From Ignavibacteriaceae bacterium (GTDB lineage: Bacteria; Bacteroidota; Ignavibacteria; Ignavibacteriales; Ignavibacteriaceae): DNA of 64,000 nucleotides. The notes beneath the pieces were generated by a model. The model saw nothing but the letters and a program-made list of their open reading frames with translations. It was not told the DNA's origin and ran no database searches. Where the stretch lies: the NCBI GenBank assembly GCA_013388545.1, contig JACAFB010000047.1, positions 118,704-182,703 on the forward strand, written 5' to 3'. Position numbers and translations under genes: made by a program. Each line of letters opens with the position of its first letter. The stretch's first letter is position 1. Below are positions 29,108 to 41,872 of the stretch, one piece after another.

Positions 29108-29108
29108 T

Positions 29109-29942
29109 TTACTTTCTGTTGAAAAAATTTAATTCCAGATCATTCTTCTGCTTGCTTTCAACAACCTTAAGAACAAAAACATTTTCAGTTCCGTTAATAT
29201 CTGAAAATGGTTTAATTTGAACTTCGTTAAAAATACCAACCTCAACCTTGCTAATTCCGATAACAACTCCAATAGGGATGGGTACATTTACAATTGAACT
29301 TAATTCCGATGTTACAACCCTGTCACCCTCCTGAATATCGTATGTTTTTGGAACATCAACTATAACAAGATTTTCACCATTCCATTTCATAATTCCATTT
29401 ACGCGGCTACGCTCATTCTTCACAGTCAATTTTAAATCCGTATTAAAAAGAGTTCTGGCTAATGAAAAATCTTCGGAAGTTGAATAAATAATACCTATAA
29501 GACCTTGACCATCGAAAACAGGCATTCCGGGTTTAATACTGTCATTCCTTCCAACATTAATTGTTATAGTACCTTGAGAACGGGAAAGAGAGCGCGAAAC
29601 AACAGATGCAGGATGAATAGGATATTTAGTAGTGTCCTTTAAATTAAGAAGCGAGCGTAACTCCTGATTTTCGATTCCATACTGCCGTAGTTTATTAACC
29701 TGAAGCATTAATTCCGCATTGATCTCTCTGAGTCTTTCATTTTCATTTTTCAAGCTGCTAATGTTAACCAGATCTGAAATAAAAGATGTAACAAAAGCAA
29801 AGCTTCCGAATGCTACTGCACGGACTTTTTTAATTTCTCGCTGTTGATTTAAAGACAATGCGCCAAGGCTAAGAAGAATGAGAATAATCAGGATAATATA
29901 TTCTTTAAAGTTTTCCCAGAGATACCTAAAGAATCTTACCAT
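29109..29942 (-). CDS. mreC: Rod shape-determining protein MreC
   Basis: A 277-residue bitopic protein. It has one N-terminal membrane helix (about 12-30), a coiled coil with KNENERLREINAELMLQV, then the double beta-barrel periplasmic domain with GRNDSIKPGMPVFDGQGLIG. MreC scaffolds PBP2 and RodA. The start at 29942 is an ATG overlapping the mreB stop by one base (TGATG); a TTG one codon earlier also reads in frame but is less likely. Confidence 0.9.
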   Translation of the reverse strand: MVRFFRYLWENFKEYIILIILILLSLGALSLNQQREIKKVRAVAFGSFAFVTSFISDLVNISSLKNENERLREINAELMLQVNKLRQYGIENQELRSLLNLKDTTKYPIHPASVVSRSLSRSQGTITINVGRNDSIKPGMPVFDGQGLIGIIYSTSEDFSLARTLFNTDLKLTVKNERSRVNGIMKWNGENLVIVDVPKTYDIQEGDRVVTSELSSIVNVPIPIGVVIGISKVEVGIFNEVQIKPFSDINGTENVFVLKVVESKQKNDLELNFFNRK

Positions 29943-30967
29943 CAATATCTTCTGTTACGAATTAAAACTTTTGAATAATGATTTATATTTTCAATAACTT
30001 TACCCGCACCTCTGACTACGGCTGTAAGAGGGTCATCCGCCACGTGAACAGGGAGATTAGTTTCCATTTTAATTCTTTCATCCAATCCCTTCAAAAGGGC
30101 ACCGCCGCCGGTTAGCATAACGCCTCTGTCGAGAATATCGGCAGATAGTTCAGGAGGAGTTCTTTCAAGAGTCTGTCGCACTGCATCAACAATCTGTACG
30201 ACAGATTCATTCAATGCTTCTCTTATTTCTACTGAACTTACTTCAGTGGTTTTGGGAATACCACCGACCAGGTCTCTTCCCTTAACCTGAATTGTTATTT
30301 CTTCTTTGAGAGGAACTGCTGAACCGACTTCACATTTAATTGCTTCGGCAGTTCTTTCACCAATAAGAATATTATGATTCTTCTTAAAGAATTGCATTAT
30401 TGCGTAATTCATTTCATCACCTGCAATTCTTATTGATTCTTCATTCACAATGCCTGATAAGGCAATCACAGCAATTTCTGTTGTACCACCACCAATATCT
30501 ATAATCATACTTCCAACAGGAGCTTCAACATCAATCCCGATTCCTATGGCAGCAGACATTGGTTCTGCAATTAAGTGTACTTCTTTTGCTCCTGCATGTT
30601 CTGCACTATCCCTTACCGCTCTTTTTTCAACCTCGGTTACTCCTGAAGGAACTGCAACAATTACTCTTCGACTTGAAAATGTACCTGCACGAACTTTTTT
30701 AATAAAAGCTCTTATCATTCCTTCAGCAATTTCAAAATCGGCAATAACTCCATCTCTCATCGGGCGGGTAACTTTAATTTCTTTATGTTCTCTGCCCTGC
30801 ATCTCTTTTGCTTTATTCCCGAGTGCAATAATTCTTTTTGAATTCCTGTCAAATGCAACAATTGAAGGTTCATTTAATACTATGCCCTTGCCTTTTACAT
30901 AGATCAACGTATTAGCTGTTCCAAGGTCAATTGCAATATCAGTAGAAAGAATATCTAAAAAACCCAT
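29942..30967 (-). CDS. mreB: Rod shape-determining protein MreB (actin homologue)
   Basis: A 341-residue actin-fold ATPase that forms membrane filaments steering lateral wall synthesis. Nucleotide-binding motifs are DIAIDLGTANTLIY at the start (phosphate 1), IDIGGGTTEIAVI (phosphate 2) and LTGGGALLKGLD (adenosine). A GAGGAAAT ribosome-binding site lies before the ATG. It opens the shape operon and begins eight bases after the purH stop, so it may be read through from the purine genes. Confidence 0.96.
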   Translation of the reverse strand: MGFLDILSTDIAIDLGTANTLIYVKGKGIVLNEPSIVAFDRNSKRIIALGNKAKEMQGREHKEIKVTRPMRDGVIADFEIAEGMIRAFIKKVRAGTFSSRRVIVAVPSGVTEVEKRAVRDSAEHAGAKEVHLIAEPMSAAIGIGIDVEAPVGSMIIDIGGGTTEIAVIALSGIVNEESIRIAGDEMNYAIMQFFKKNHNILIGERTAEAIKCEVGSAVPLKEEITIQVKGRDLVGGIPKTTEVSSVEIREALNESVVQIVDAVRQTLERTPPELSADILDRGVMLTGGGALLKGLDERIKMETNLPVHVADDPLTAVVRGAGKVIENINHYSKVLIRNRRY

Positions 30968-30975
30968 ATTTCCTC

Positions 30976-32493
30976 TTAGTGTTTAAAGTGCCTTATTCCG
31001 GTAAAAACCATTGAAATATTATTTTTATTTGCTGCATCAATAACTTCACTGTCACGCACAGAACCTCCGGGCTGAATCACAGCAGTTGCACCATGTTTAA
31101 TAATCTCGATCAGTCCATCAGAAAATGGAAAGAATGCGTCGGAAGCAGCTACTGAATTTGATAAATCGAGGCCATGCTCTTTTGCTTTTATTGCTGCAAT
31201 TTTAACTGAATCCAGGCGAGACATTTGTCCTGCACCAACACCCAGTGTGGCTTTGTCTTTAGCAAAAACTATTGCATTTGATTTTGTATGCTTTGCAATC
31301 TTCCAGGCAAATAACAAATCATCAAGCTCTTTTTCTGATGGTTTTTTTTCTGTAACAAAGTTTAATTGTGTTTTATCCAGAACAATACTATCGCTGTCCT
31401 GAACGATTGCACCACCAGGAATACTTCTGAAAGTCAGTGACTTCCCGGAAACTGATTTAAGCTGTCTGACTAATCTTCTGTCCTTTTTCTTTTTTAATTT
31501 ATTTAAAGCGGCTTCTGAAAAATCAGGAGCGACAATTACCTCAAGAAAAATTTCATTTAATTTTTCTGCTAGTTTTTCATCGACCTGCGAATTAAAAGCA
31601 ACAATCCCGCCGAAGGCTGAAACTGGATCACATTTGAGAGCCTTTTCATAAGCATCAAATAAGCTGATGCCAATAGCGGCACCGGCAGCATTATTGTGTT
31701 TTATGATTGCGCAAGCATTTTCGCCCAGCTCTTCAACCAACTCAACGGAGGCAACTAAATCAAGGATATTGTTGTATGAAATTTCTTTTCCATGAAAAAC
31801 TTCAAAATACGAACTGAAATCGCCATAGATTGATGCCTGCTGATGAGGATTTTCGCCATATCTTAAATTCTTTTCAAGATTGTAATTTAACCTGAACTGA
31901 GATTGAGGGAGTTCAAACTTCTTTTCGAGATAATTTGATATATAAGTATCATAATTTGAAGTATGAGCAAAAGCTTCAGCGGCTAATCTTTTTCTGGTAT
32001 CAAGACTTATTTCGCCGGAATTAAGTTCTTTGATAAACGGAGAGTATTGTTCAGGATTTGTAAGAATGGAAACATATTTGAAGTTTTTTGCAGAAGCTCT
32101 GACAAGGCTTGGGCCTCCGATGTCTATATTTTCAATTGCAGTTTCAAGATCTACCTCAGGATTCTGAGTAACTTTTATGAAAGGATAAAGATTAACACAA
32201 ACTATATCGATCGGGAGGATGTTATTCTTAGTGGCAGAAATTCTATCTTCCTCAATATTTCTCCTCATCAAAATTCCACCGAAGACCTTGGGATGAAGTG
32301 TTTTAACTCTGCCTTCAAAAACCTCGGGAAATCCTGTGAACTCGGAAACTTCGATCACATTAATATTTTCAGATTTTAATAGCTTAGCTGTATTTCCGGT
32401 TGCAATGATTTCATAATCACTCTTGATTAATTCACGGGCTAAATCTACGATTCCTCTTTTATCTGAAACACTTATTAGTGCAAGCTTTTTCAA
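30976..32493 (-). CDS. purH: Bifunctional AICAR formyltransferase/IMP cyclohydrolase
   Basis: About 505 residues, the last two steps to IMP. The N-terminal MGS-like cyclohydrolase has ALISVSDKRGIVDLA, then FPEVFEGRVKTLHPKVFGG. The C-terminal formyltransferase has RYGENPHQQAS and the catalytic KHNNAAG. Starts at TTG 32493 (MKKLALIS) or TTG 32502; an AGG lies better placed for the former. It is 27 bp after the purN stop and eight bp before mreB. Confidence 0.95.
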   Translation of the reverse strand: MKKLALISVSDKRGIVDLARELIKSDYEIIATGNTAKLLKSENINVIEVSEFTGFPEVFEGRVKTLHPKVFGGILMRRNIEEDRISATKNNILPIDIVCVNLYPFIKVTQNPEVDLETAIENIDIGGPSLVRASAKNFKYVSILTNPEQYSPFIKELNSGEISLDTRKRLAAEAFAHTSNYDTYISNYLEKKFELPQSQFRLNYNLEKNLRYGENPHQQASIYGDFSSYFEVFHGKEISYNNILDLVASVELVEELGENACAIIKHNNAAGAAIGISLFDAYEKALKCDPVSAFGGIVAFNSQVDEKLAEKLNEIFLEVIVAPDFSEAALNKLKKKKDRRLVRQLKSVSGKSLTFRSIPGGAIVQDSDSIVLDKTQLNFVTEKKPSEKELDDLLFAWKIAKHTKSNAIVFAKDKATLGVGAGQMSRLDSVKIAAIKAKEHGLDLSNSVAASDAFFPFSDGLIEIIKHGATAVIQPGGSVRDSEVIDAANKNNISMVFTGIRHFKH

Positions 32494-32520
32494 AATATTC
32501 AACCTGATATTAAATTGTTG

Positions 32521-33123
32521 TTATGTATAAACCGCCCTGCTGCCTTCTACCTTTACTTTTCCTTCTGCAATTTTTTTTATTACAAAAGGCAGTATCTCGT
32601 GCTCAATTTTAAGAACTTTTGAGGCAATTTCTTCGGCAGACTGAACATCTGAAATATCAACTGACTTTTGTGCAATGATGATTCCTTTATCATATTCTTC
32701 ATCTATAAAATGCACTGTTGCACCCGACACTTTAGATGAAGCTTCAAAAACTGCTTTATGAACGTTCATGCCGTACATTCCTTTCCCTCCGAATGAGGGA
32801 AGCAAAGCCGGATGAATATTTATTATCCTATGTTTGAACTTTGAAACAATTTCACCGGGAATAAGTTTTAAATATCCTGCCAGCACAATTAAATCGATTT
32901 CAAGTTCTATTAATTTTGAAAATAATTTATCCGAAGAAAGTGAACCTTCTGTTTTCCCTATAGAAAAAGTCGGGATAGAATTCTTTTTCGCAATTTCAAA
33001 CGCAGGGCAATCACTTTTATCACTGAATACTGCTTTTATGCTTATGAGATTTTTTAAATCTTCAGATTCAATTATAGCGTTTAAGTTTGATCCGCGACCC
33101 GAAACAAAAACAGCAATATTCAA
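32521..33123 (-). CDS. purN: Phosphoribosylglycinamide formyltransferase
   Basis: A 200-residue GAR transformylase, using 10-formyl-THF. Seen are the N-terminal FVSGRGSNLNAIIE, the catalytic INIHPALLPSFGGKGMYG (Asn and His) and FIDEEYDKGIIIAQ with the catalytic Asp. The start is TTG at 33123; only a weak GGA precedes it and no ATG fits the family N-terminus. It lies ahead of purH, so both purine steps that use formyl-folate are together. Confidence 0.93.
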   Translation of the reverse strand: MNIAVFVSGRGSNLNAIIESEDLKNLISIKAVFSDKSDCPAFEIAKKNSIPTFSIGKTEGSLSSDKLFSKLIELEIDLIVLAGYLKLIPGEIVSKFKHRIINIHPALLPSFGGKGMYGMNVHKAVFEASSKVSGATVHFIDEEYDKGIIIAQKSVDISDVQSAEEIASKVLKIEHEILPFVIKKIAEGKVKVEGSRAVYT

Positions 33124-33206
33124 TTTTTTCCGTTAATAAATAGTTGTACGAAATTAGTTATTCATTATAAAATAAGCAATTAGAGGGAAGGATTTTACGA
33201 TAAATT

Positions 33207-36373
<3,167 letters not shown>

Positions 36374-36490
36374 TTACTATTATCAATTTAATAAGCCCAA
36401 ATAAGAGGTATAATTGAAAACTAATTTTGTAAATATTTTATTTTTTATTTGGCAAATAGAATAAAAATTTATATTCTTAATGCAGATATT

Positions 36491-36901
36491 ATGAAAGAAG
36501 AGTTAAAAATATCAACTGTGTTTCCTGTAAGTGCTAAAGTAATTTATGATGCCTGGCTTGACAGTAAGGAACACTCCAGGCTTTCGGGGGGCAAAGCTGT
36601 TATCCAACCCTGGCAAGGCGGTAAATTCAAAGCCTGGGATGGATACATTTCAGGAAAAAATATTAAGCTTCAGCCGTATGCAAGAATTGTACAATCCTGG
36701 AGAACAACTGAATTCCAGAAAGATGATATAGACTCGCGAATAGAAATTTTACTTGAAAAAACTCAAGGCGGAACGAGGTTTACTTTAATCCACAAAGACA
36801 TTCCCGAGGGGCAAGGAAAGAAATACGAAAAGGGATGGAAGGATTTTTATTTGAAACCTATGAAAGATTATTTCAAAAAGGAAAGCAAAACAAAATCCTG
36901 A
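36491..36901 (+). CDS. SRPBCC/AHSA1-family protein
   Basis: A 136-residue small domain of the START-like SRPBCC superfamily (activator of Hsp90 ATPase homologue 1-like). It shows the usual pattern: ISTVFPVSAKVIYDAWLDSKEHSRLSGG, WQGGKFKAWDGYISGKNIKL, IVQSWRTTEF, then FTLIHKDIPEGQGKKYEKGW. It may bind a hydrophobic ligand or act as a chaperone partner. The frame begins earlier with a TTG at 36449, but the ATG at 36491 matches the family N-terminus. Confidence 0.83.
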   Translation: MKEELKISTVFPVSAKVIYDAWLDSKEHSRLSGGKAVIQPWQGGKFKAWDGYISGKNIKLQPYARIVQSWRTTEFQKDDIDSRIEILLEKTQGGTRFTLIHKDIPEGQGKKYEKGWKDFYLKPMKDYFKKESKTKS

Positions 36902-37027
36902 GACTCCTGAACAATAATATCTATTCTGCAGCCCAAATTTAATCACGGAAAATTTCCATAATTTCATTTACCATTATAAATCAGGATATTTGTAATGACG
37001 TTATTGAAATCATAACCAAAACTAAAA

Positions 37028-38581
37028 TTGAGTAGAAATAAATTACAGCTAATTGTAATCATCACCTGCAGCTTAATAATTTTTAAACCCGATTTGATTG
37101 CTCAGGATTCAAGTAAAAGCCTTGTTCTTAAAACTAACAGACCCCGGCAGAGTTCACCGTTTTTCTATCAGCCCGATTTAGCCTACGAAATTTGGCAGCA
37201 ATTCAAAGTTATGCAGGCTGCAAATGCCGGCGATCCGCTTGCTATGCACGAACTGGGAATGAGATATTTGCTTGGTCAGGGAATTGCCCCGGATACTTTG
37301 AAAGCAGCTTTCTGGATTAAGCAAGCCGCTGATAAAGAGATCACGTCGGCAAGATATAATTACGGAATTTTATGCCTCAATGGCTGGGGTGTTGATTGGA
37401 ATCCTTTTGAAGCTTATAAATATTTCCTGTATGCTGCCAGTGATGGAATGCCTCAGTCTCAGTATGTAATCGGACTTCTGAACACTGATAATCTGATTAT
37501 CAGGCAAAACTGGGAGAACGCATACTACTGGATTAAAAAATCTGCCGATGCCGGTTTTGAACCAGCAAAAGATATTCTACAGGAAATTATTCCTAAAGTC
37601 TCACCGGAGATTTTGAGAAGTGATTCTGAAAATTTCATCCAAAAAAATGTTAATAAAAAATTGTCTGAAGATGAAGATTTTAATTCTTCAATAGGATTAG
37701 TATTTATTGATTTTGATAACCTCATCGACTCAATTCCCCGAGTTACGAATTCAATACTAATCGAAGACTTAACCAATGCACTCGAAAATGATTCGTTGTT
37801 GAATAGTCTCAAAATTGATTCTACTTTAAATTTTAATGCTCAGCAGCTTGAACAAATTAAAATACTGGGTGATCATAGCTGTCCGGAAGCTTTAACAATT
37901 CTGGGAAAAAGTTATGAGTATAGATACAATGATATTCTTAATAAAATTAAGGCTGCTGAAAACTACATTCGTGCGATTAAATTGGATTCTTACCGTTCCC
38001 GAATTTTGCTATACAGACTGATAAGTGACAATCAATTCAACGATCAATTAAACCGAAGCATTGAAGCAAATGAAGCATCAGCGCTTTATGTATGGTATGG
38101 CTTAAATGCTTTAGGACTGCGGAATGATTTGACTTCAAACGATATTATCACAGTTCTTCAAAAAGCTTCTGCGAAAGAACATCTGCCTTCGATAGTCGAA
38201 TTGGGTTTGAACTACTACACAGGAAATTTTGTAAGCAAAGATTTTGATAAAGTACTTGAACTTTGGAAGTATGCTGAATCGAGGGGAAGTATTGAAGCCA
38301 GGCTTCGGATATTTGCTTCTGCCGTATTTGACAGATCGTTCCAAACCAGCAATGAGAACTTAATTACTGAACTAAAGCACCACATAAAACAAGGATCAAT
38401 ACTTGCTCAAATTATACTCGCTAAATGTTATGAAGACGGATTTGGTACACAAAAACGAATATCCGAAGCCGTTAAGAATTACAGGTGGGCAGCTCAGCGA
38501 GGTAATAATTTTGCATTTACTAAACTTAAAGAAATTTACAATTCGTTAAGACCGCCAGATGAAAAATTCAAATTAGATTAA
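37028..38581 (+). CDS. Sel1-repeat secreted protein
   Basis: A 517-residue protein with a signal peptide (about 1-25, ending LIAQD). It has Sel1-like repeats in two blocks: near residues 75-190 (AMHELGMRYLLGQGIAPD, YNYGILCLNGWGVDWN) and near 380-505 (LAKCYEDGFGTQKRISEAVKNYRWAAQRG). The start is TTG at 37028, preceded by no strong ribosome-binding site; no ATG provides the signal peptide. Sel1 repeats mediate protein contacts, and the partner is unknown. It may be co-transcribed with the aminotransferase 57 bp on. Confidence 0.8.
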   Translation: MSRNKLQLIVIITCSLIIFKPDLIAQDSSKSLVLKTNRPRQSSPFFYQPDLAYEIWQQFKVMQAANAGDPLAMHELGMRYLLGQGIAPDTLKAAFWIKQAADKEITSARYNYGILCLNGWGVDWNPFEAYKYFLYAASDGMPQSQYVIGLLNTDNLIIRQNWENAYYWIKKSADAGFEPAKDILQEIIPKVSPEILRSDSENFIQKNVNKKLSEDEDFNSSIGLVFIDFDNLIDSIPRVTNSILIEDLTNALENDSLLNSLKIDSTLNFNAQQLEQIKILGDHSCPEALTILGKSYEYRYNDILNKIKAAENYIRAIKLDSYRSRILLYRLISDNQFNDQLNRSIEANEASALYVWYGLNALGLRNDLTSNDIITVLQKASAKEHLPSIVELGLNYYTGNFVSKDFDKVLELWKYAESRGSIEARLRIFASAVFDRSFQTSNENLITELKHHIKQGSILAQIILAKCYEDGFGTQKRISEAVKNYRWAAQRGNNFAFTKLKEIYNSLRPPDEKFKLD

Positions 38582-38638
38582 ATATTTTTCGGTAAATATT
38601 CTAAAAAGAAAAAAGTTCCAACAATTATTATTAAGCAA

Positions 38639-39781
38639 ATGAAAACAGATTCAAAACTTCCTTCAATTGGTACAAGCATCTTTGCAGTGATGTCAAAAAT
38701 GGCAAATGATTATAATGCTATAAATCTTTCTCAAGGCTTTCCTGATTTCAACTGCAATGAAGAATTGAGAAATCTTGTTTCTGACTACATGAACCGCGGC
38801 TTTAATCAATACGCCCCGATGCCGGGAGTCTTGAAACTCAGACAGAAAATTTCCGAGAAGACCTTAAAAGTCAATCACCGGTATTACGATCCCGAAAATG
38901 AAATTACAATTACTGCAGGTGCAACACAGGCGTTGTTTAGTGCAATATCTGCATTAACAGGCAAGGATGATGAGGTAATAATTTTTGAACCGGCTTACGA
39001 CAGCTACTCACCTGTTGTTCTGTTAAATGGCGGCCGGCCTGTCTATATAAAATTGAAAGGAAATGATTTCCGGATTGACTGGGATGAAGTTGCCGATTCA
39101 ATTACTGAGAAAACTAAGTTGATAATAATCAATTCACCTCATAATCCAACCGGCAGTGTAATAAATGAAACAGATATCAGAAATCTTGAAACGATAATTG
39201 AGAATAAAAATATATTTGTAATTAGTGATGAAGTTTACGAACATATTGTGTTTGATAATAAAAAACATTTAAGCCTGGCATCTTCGGAATTATTGTATCA
39301 AAGGTCTTTCATCATTTCCTCTTTTGGAAAAACGTATCATACAACAGGATGGAAAATTGGTTATGCAAATGCACCCGGATATCTGATGGATGAATTCAGA
39401 AAAATTCATCAGTTTATTGTTTTTGCAGTGAACACGCCAATTCAAATGGCTTATGCTGATTATATTGAAGATGAGAAAAACTACTTGTCGCTTAATGACT
39501 TTTATCAGGAAAAGAGAGATTATTTTTTGGAAAACATAAAAGATTCACGATTCAGGTTTAAACCTGCAGAGGGAACATATTTTCAGATTCTTGATTATTC
39601 TGATATATCAGAACTCGATGATTATACCTTTACGGAAAGGCTGACGAAAGAATCCGGTGTGGCAACAATTCCGCTCTCACCGTTTTTTTCAGGATTAAAT
39701 GATTTAAAATTAATCCGGATTTGCTTCGCAAAACGAAATGAAATTCTAAAAAGTTCTGCAGATATTTTAAACAGAATATAA
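38639..39781 (+). CDS. PLP-dependent aminotransferase, class I/II (methionine aminotransferase-like)
   Basis: A 380-residue fold-type I aminotransferase. The N-terminus (INLSQGFPDF, YAPMPGVLKLRQKI) resembles YbdL-type methionine/kynurenine aminotransferases. Active-site text includes NSPHNPTG, SDEVYEHIVFD and the PLP lysine in SSFGKTYHTTGWKIGY. The final RICFAKR holds the carboxylate-binding Arg. Substrate preference needs assay. The next gene starts eight bases later, so they may be co-transcribed. Confidence 0.92.
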   Translation: MKTDSKLPSIGTSIFAVMSKMANDYNAINLSQGFPDFNCNEELRNLVSDYMNRGFNQYAPMPGVLKLRQKISEKTLKVNHRYYDPENEITITAGATQALFSAISALTGKDDEVIIFEPAYDSYSPVVLLNGGRPVYIKLKGNDFRIDWDEVADSITEKTKLIIINSPHNPTGSVINETDIRNLETIIENKNIFVISDEVYEHIVFDNKKHLSLASSELLYQRSFIISSFGKTYHTTGWKIGYANAPGYLMDEFRKIHQFIVFAVNTPIQMAYADYIEDEKNYLSLNDFYQEKRDYFLENIKDSRFRFKPAEGTYFQILDYSDISELDDYTFTERLTKESGVATIPLSPFFSGLNDLKLIRICFAKRNEILKSSADILNRI

Positions 39782-39788
39782 TTTTGTT

Positions 39789-40877
39789 ATGGCAAAATTT
39801 AACCGCATAAGTAAACTTTACGAATTCTATGCTTCCGACCTAAGTTATAACGAGGTTGAAAAGTTAATCCGCAGAGATGTTCCCGAGATGTACGATTTCT
39901 ATGTACGAAGAATGAAAAGACCAGGTAAAACCGGAGGCTCGTTCTGGGGTACCCTGAAATTTTTCCGGGATCTTTTTATAGATTTTCTTGAACAGCTCAC
40001 ACCTGTCAGACGATTACTTTATTCGGCCTCATTATTGTTTTTCATTATTGGTGTAATCTCAAATTTTTGGGACTATGCCGTGGTGGCATTCATTATTGTT
40101 AACCTGCTGCTTGCATTTGAAATTGCAGAAAAACTAAGTGCCAGAGATGAAATTGAAGTTGCACGCGACATTCAAAATTCACTTATTCCACAAGAGTTTC
40201 CCAAATTAGATTCATTCGAAATTTCGGGATGCTCACTATCAGCTAATGAAGTTGGCGGTGATTATTATGATTTCATTCAGACGAACACAAATGGGAAAAC
40301 CTTTTTCGTTATCGGTGATGTCTCTGGTAAAGGTATGTCTGCCGCACTTTATATGATTCAAATCAGGGCTCTGCTTATAAATCTTGTTGAAGATCAATTA
40401 TCACCGAAAGAATTAATTCTTTCTTTACGAAGACAGCTTGATAAAATTTTACAAAACAATTCGTTCTTTACACTAATTGCCGCAATTCTTGAAAAGGATA
40501 AGAAAATAAAACTCGCACGAGCGGGACATATGCCGGTTATTCACTATAAAATGAATGAAAAGGTGTGTGATTTTATTAAACCTTCAGGAATGGCTATCGG
40601 AATTGATAAATCGGATAAATTCAGTTCAGCACTCCAAGAGGTTGCAGTCGAGATTAACACCGGCGATATTCTTGTTTTTTATACCGATGGTATTACAGAA
40701 AGCCGGAACAACTTTGGTGAAGAATTCGGAGATACCAGGTTGCAAAACATAATTAAAACTTTTTCCGATAGAACACCAAAAGAAATCGTGGATCAAATTC
40801 TGGGAAACATATCAACCTTTACGGGTAATTCTGCGTCCGGTGATGATAAAACAATCGTAATTTTCAAAGCATTGTAG
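39789..40877 (+). CDS. Membrane PP2C-type serine phosphatase (SpoIIE/RsbU domain)
   Basis: A 362-residue protein. An N-terminal helical part is followed by two membrane segments (about 75-115) and a PPM/SpoIIE phosphatase domain from residue ~125. It has ARDIQNSLIPQEFP, then ANEVGGDYYDF, then GDVSGKGMSAALYM, the metal-binding aspartates, and FYTDGITESRNNFGEEFG, ending SGDDKTIVIF. Such phosphatases often dephosphorylate anti-sigma antagonists, but no STAS or anti-sigma gene lies nearby. Co-transcribed with flanking genes by spacing. Confidence 0.9.
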   Translation: MAKFNRISKLYEFYASDLSYNEVEKLIRRDVPEMYDFYVRRMKRPGKTGGSFWGTLKFFRDLFIDFLEQLTPVRRLLYSASLLFFIIGVISNFWDYAVVAFIIVNLLLAFEIAEKLSARDEIEVARDIQNSLIPQEFPKLDSFEISGCSLSANEVGGDYYDFIQTNTNGKTFFVIGDVSGKGMSAALYMIQIRALLINLVEDQLSPKELILSLRRQLDKILQNNSFFTLIAAILEKDKKIKLARAGHMPVIHYKMNEKVCDFIKPSGMAIGIDKSDKFSSALQEVAVEINTGDILVFYTDGITESRNNFGEEFGDTRLQNIIKTFSDRTPKEIVDQILGNISTFTGNSASGDDKTIVIFKAL

Positions 40878-40883
40878 ACCATT

Positions 40884-41870
40884 ATGACTTCATCTATTCA
40901 ACTCAAAAAAAGAGCTGCAAAACTTTCACTCATTGTGGGGTTTGGCATGCTGGCAGCAAAATTAGGCGCATACCTTATAACCGGTTCAGCCGCAATTTTC
41001 TCTGATGCTGCCGAGTCTATAGTACATATTATGGCAACAGCAATGGCTTTGTTCAGCATCTATTTAAGTTCAAAGCCTGCTGATGAATCACATCTTTACG
41101 GACATGGAAACATTGAATACTTTTCAGCCGGAATTGAGGGTGCTTTGATAATTATTGCTGCAGTTGTAATAATTAACAGTGGTGTAAATGATATAATATA
41201 TGGTTCTCAACTAAAGCAGCTTGATATCGGAGTGATAATTATTTCCTCTGCCGGAGCTATAAATTTATTACTTGGCAATTACTTGATTAAAATGGGAAAG
41301 AAAACAAATTCCCTTACACTTATTGCAGATGGGAAACATGTACTTACAGATTCATACACAAGCATTGGAGTTATTATTGGAATACTGTTGGTTATCATTA
41401 CCGGATTTCAAATTCTTGATCCATTATTTGCAATTGGTGTTGCAATAAATATTTTGTTCACCGGTTACAAACTTGTAAGAGAATCAATTGGCGGGTTAAT
41501 GAAGGAAACCAATAAAGAGGTACTTAATAAATTGATAAAGAAATTAGCTTCAATTAAAAAGGAATACTGGATTGATTTGCATGAATTAAGATTCTGGCAG
41601 TCAGGTGAAAGAATTTTCGTCGATTTACACCTGATATTTCCTTATTATTTTACAATTCAGCAAACTCATACAGAAGAAAATGCAATCGAAGATGAACTGG
41701 TAAAAGAGTTTCCGAGTGTTCAATTGAAAATTCATTTTGATTATTGTGTAGCTGAGCTTTGTAAGTTTTGTGAATATTCAAAATGTCCGGTAAGAACTGC
41801 ACCTTTTTCAGATAAATTTGAGTGGGATATTAAAAAGATGACAGGCAAACCGATTTATCTTATTAAATGA
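40884..41870 (+). CDS. Cation diffusion facilitator family transporter
   Basis: A 328-residue metal exporter with about six membrane helices and a C-terminal cytoplasmic domain. The helix 2 metal motif reads SDAAESIVHIMA, with Glu and His where many have His/Asp and Asp. The helix 5 motif is ADGKHVLTDSYTS (HxxxD). The C-terminal end carries a Cys cluster, CVAELCKFCEYSKCPVRTAPF, as seen in Bacteroidetes relatives, possibly a metal sensor site. It likely exports Zn2+, Fe2+ or similar. It sits six bases after the phosphatase gene. Confidence 0.88.
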   Translation: MTSSIQLKKRAAKLSLIVGFGMLAAKLGAYLITGSAAIFSDAAESIVHIMATAMALFSIYLSSKPADESHLYGHGNIEYFSAGIEGALIIIAAVVIINSGVNDIIYGSQLKQLDIGVIIISSAGAINLLLGNYLIKMGKKTNSLTLIADGKHVLTDSYTSIGVIIGILLVIITGFQILDPLFAIGVAINILFTGYKLVRESIGGLMKETNKEVLNKLIKKLASIKKEYWIDLHELRFWQSGERIFVDLHLIFPYYFTIQQTHTEENAIEDELVKEFPSVQLKIHFDYCVAELCKFCEYSKCPVRTAPFSDKFEWDIKKMTGKPIYLIK

Positions 41871-41872
41871 GT

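Noticed and set aside
38581-38600. AATATTT/AAATATT inverted repeat after the Sel1 gene
   Set aside because: Pure A/T stem without a T-tract; expected by chance in this AT-rich DNA.
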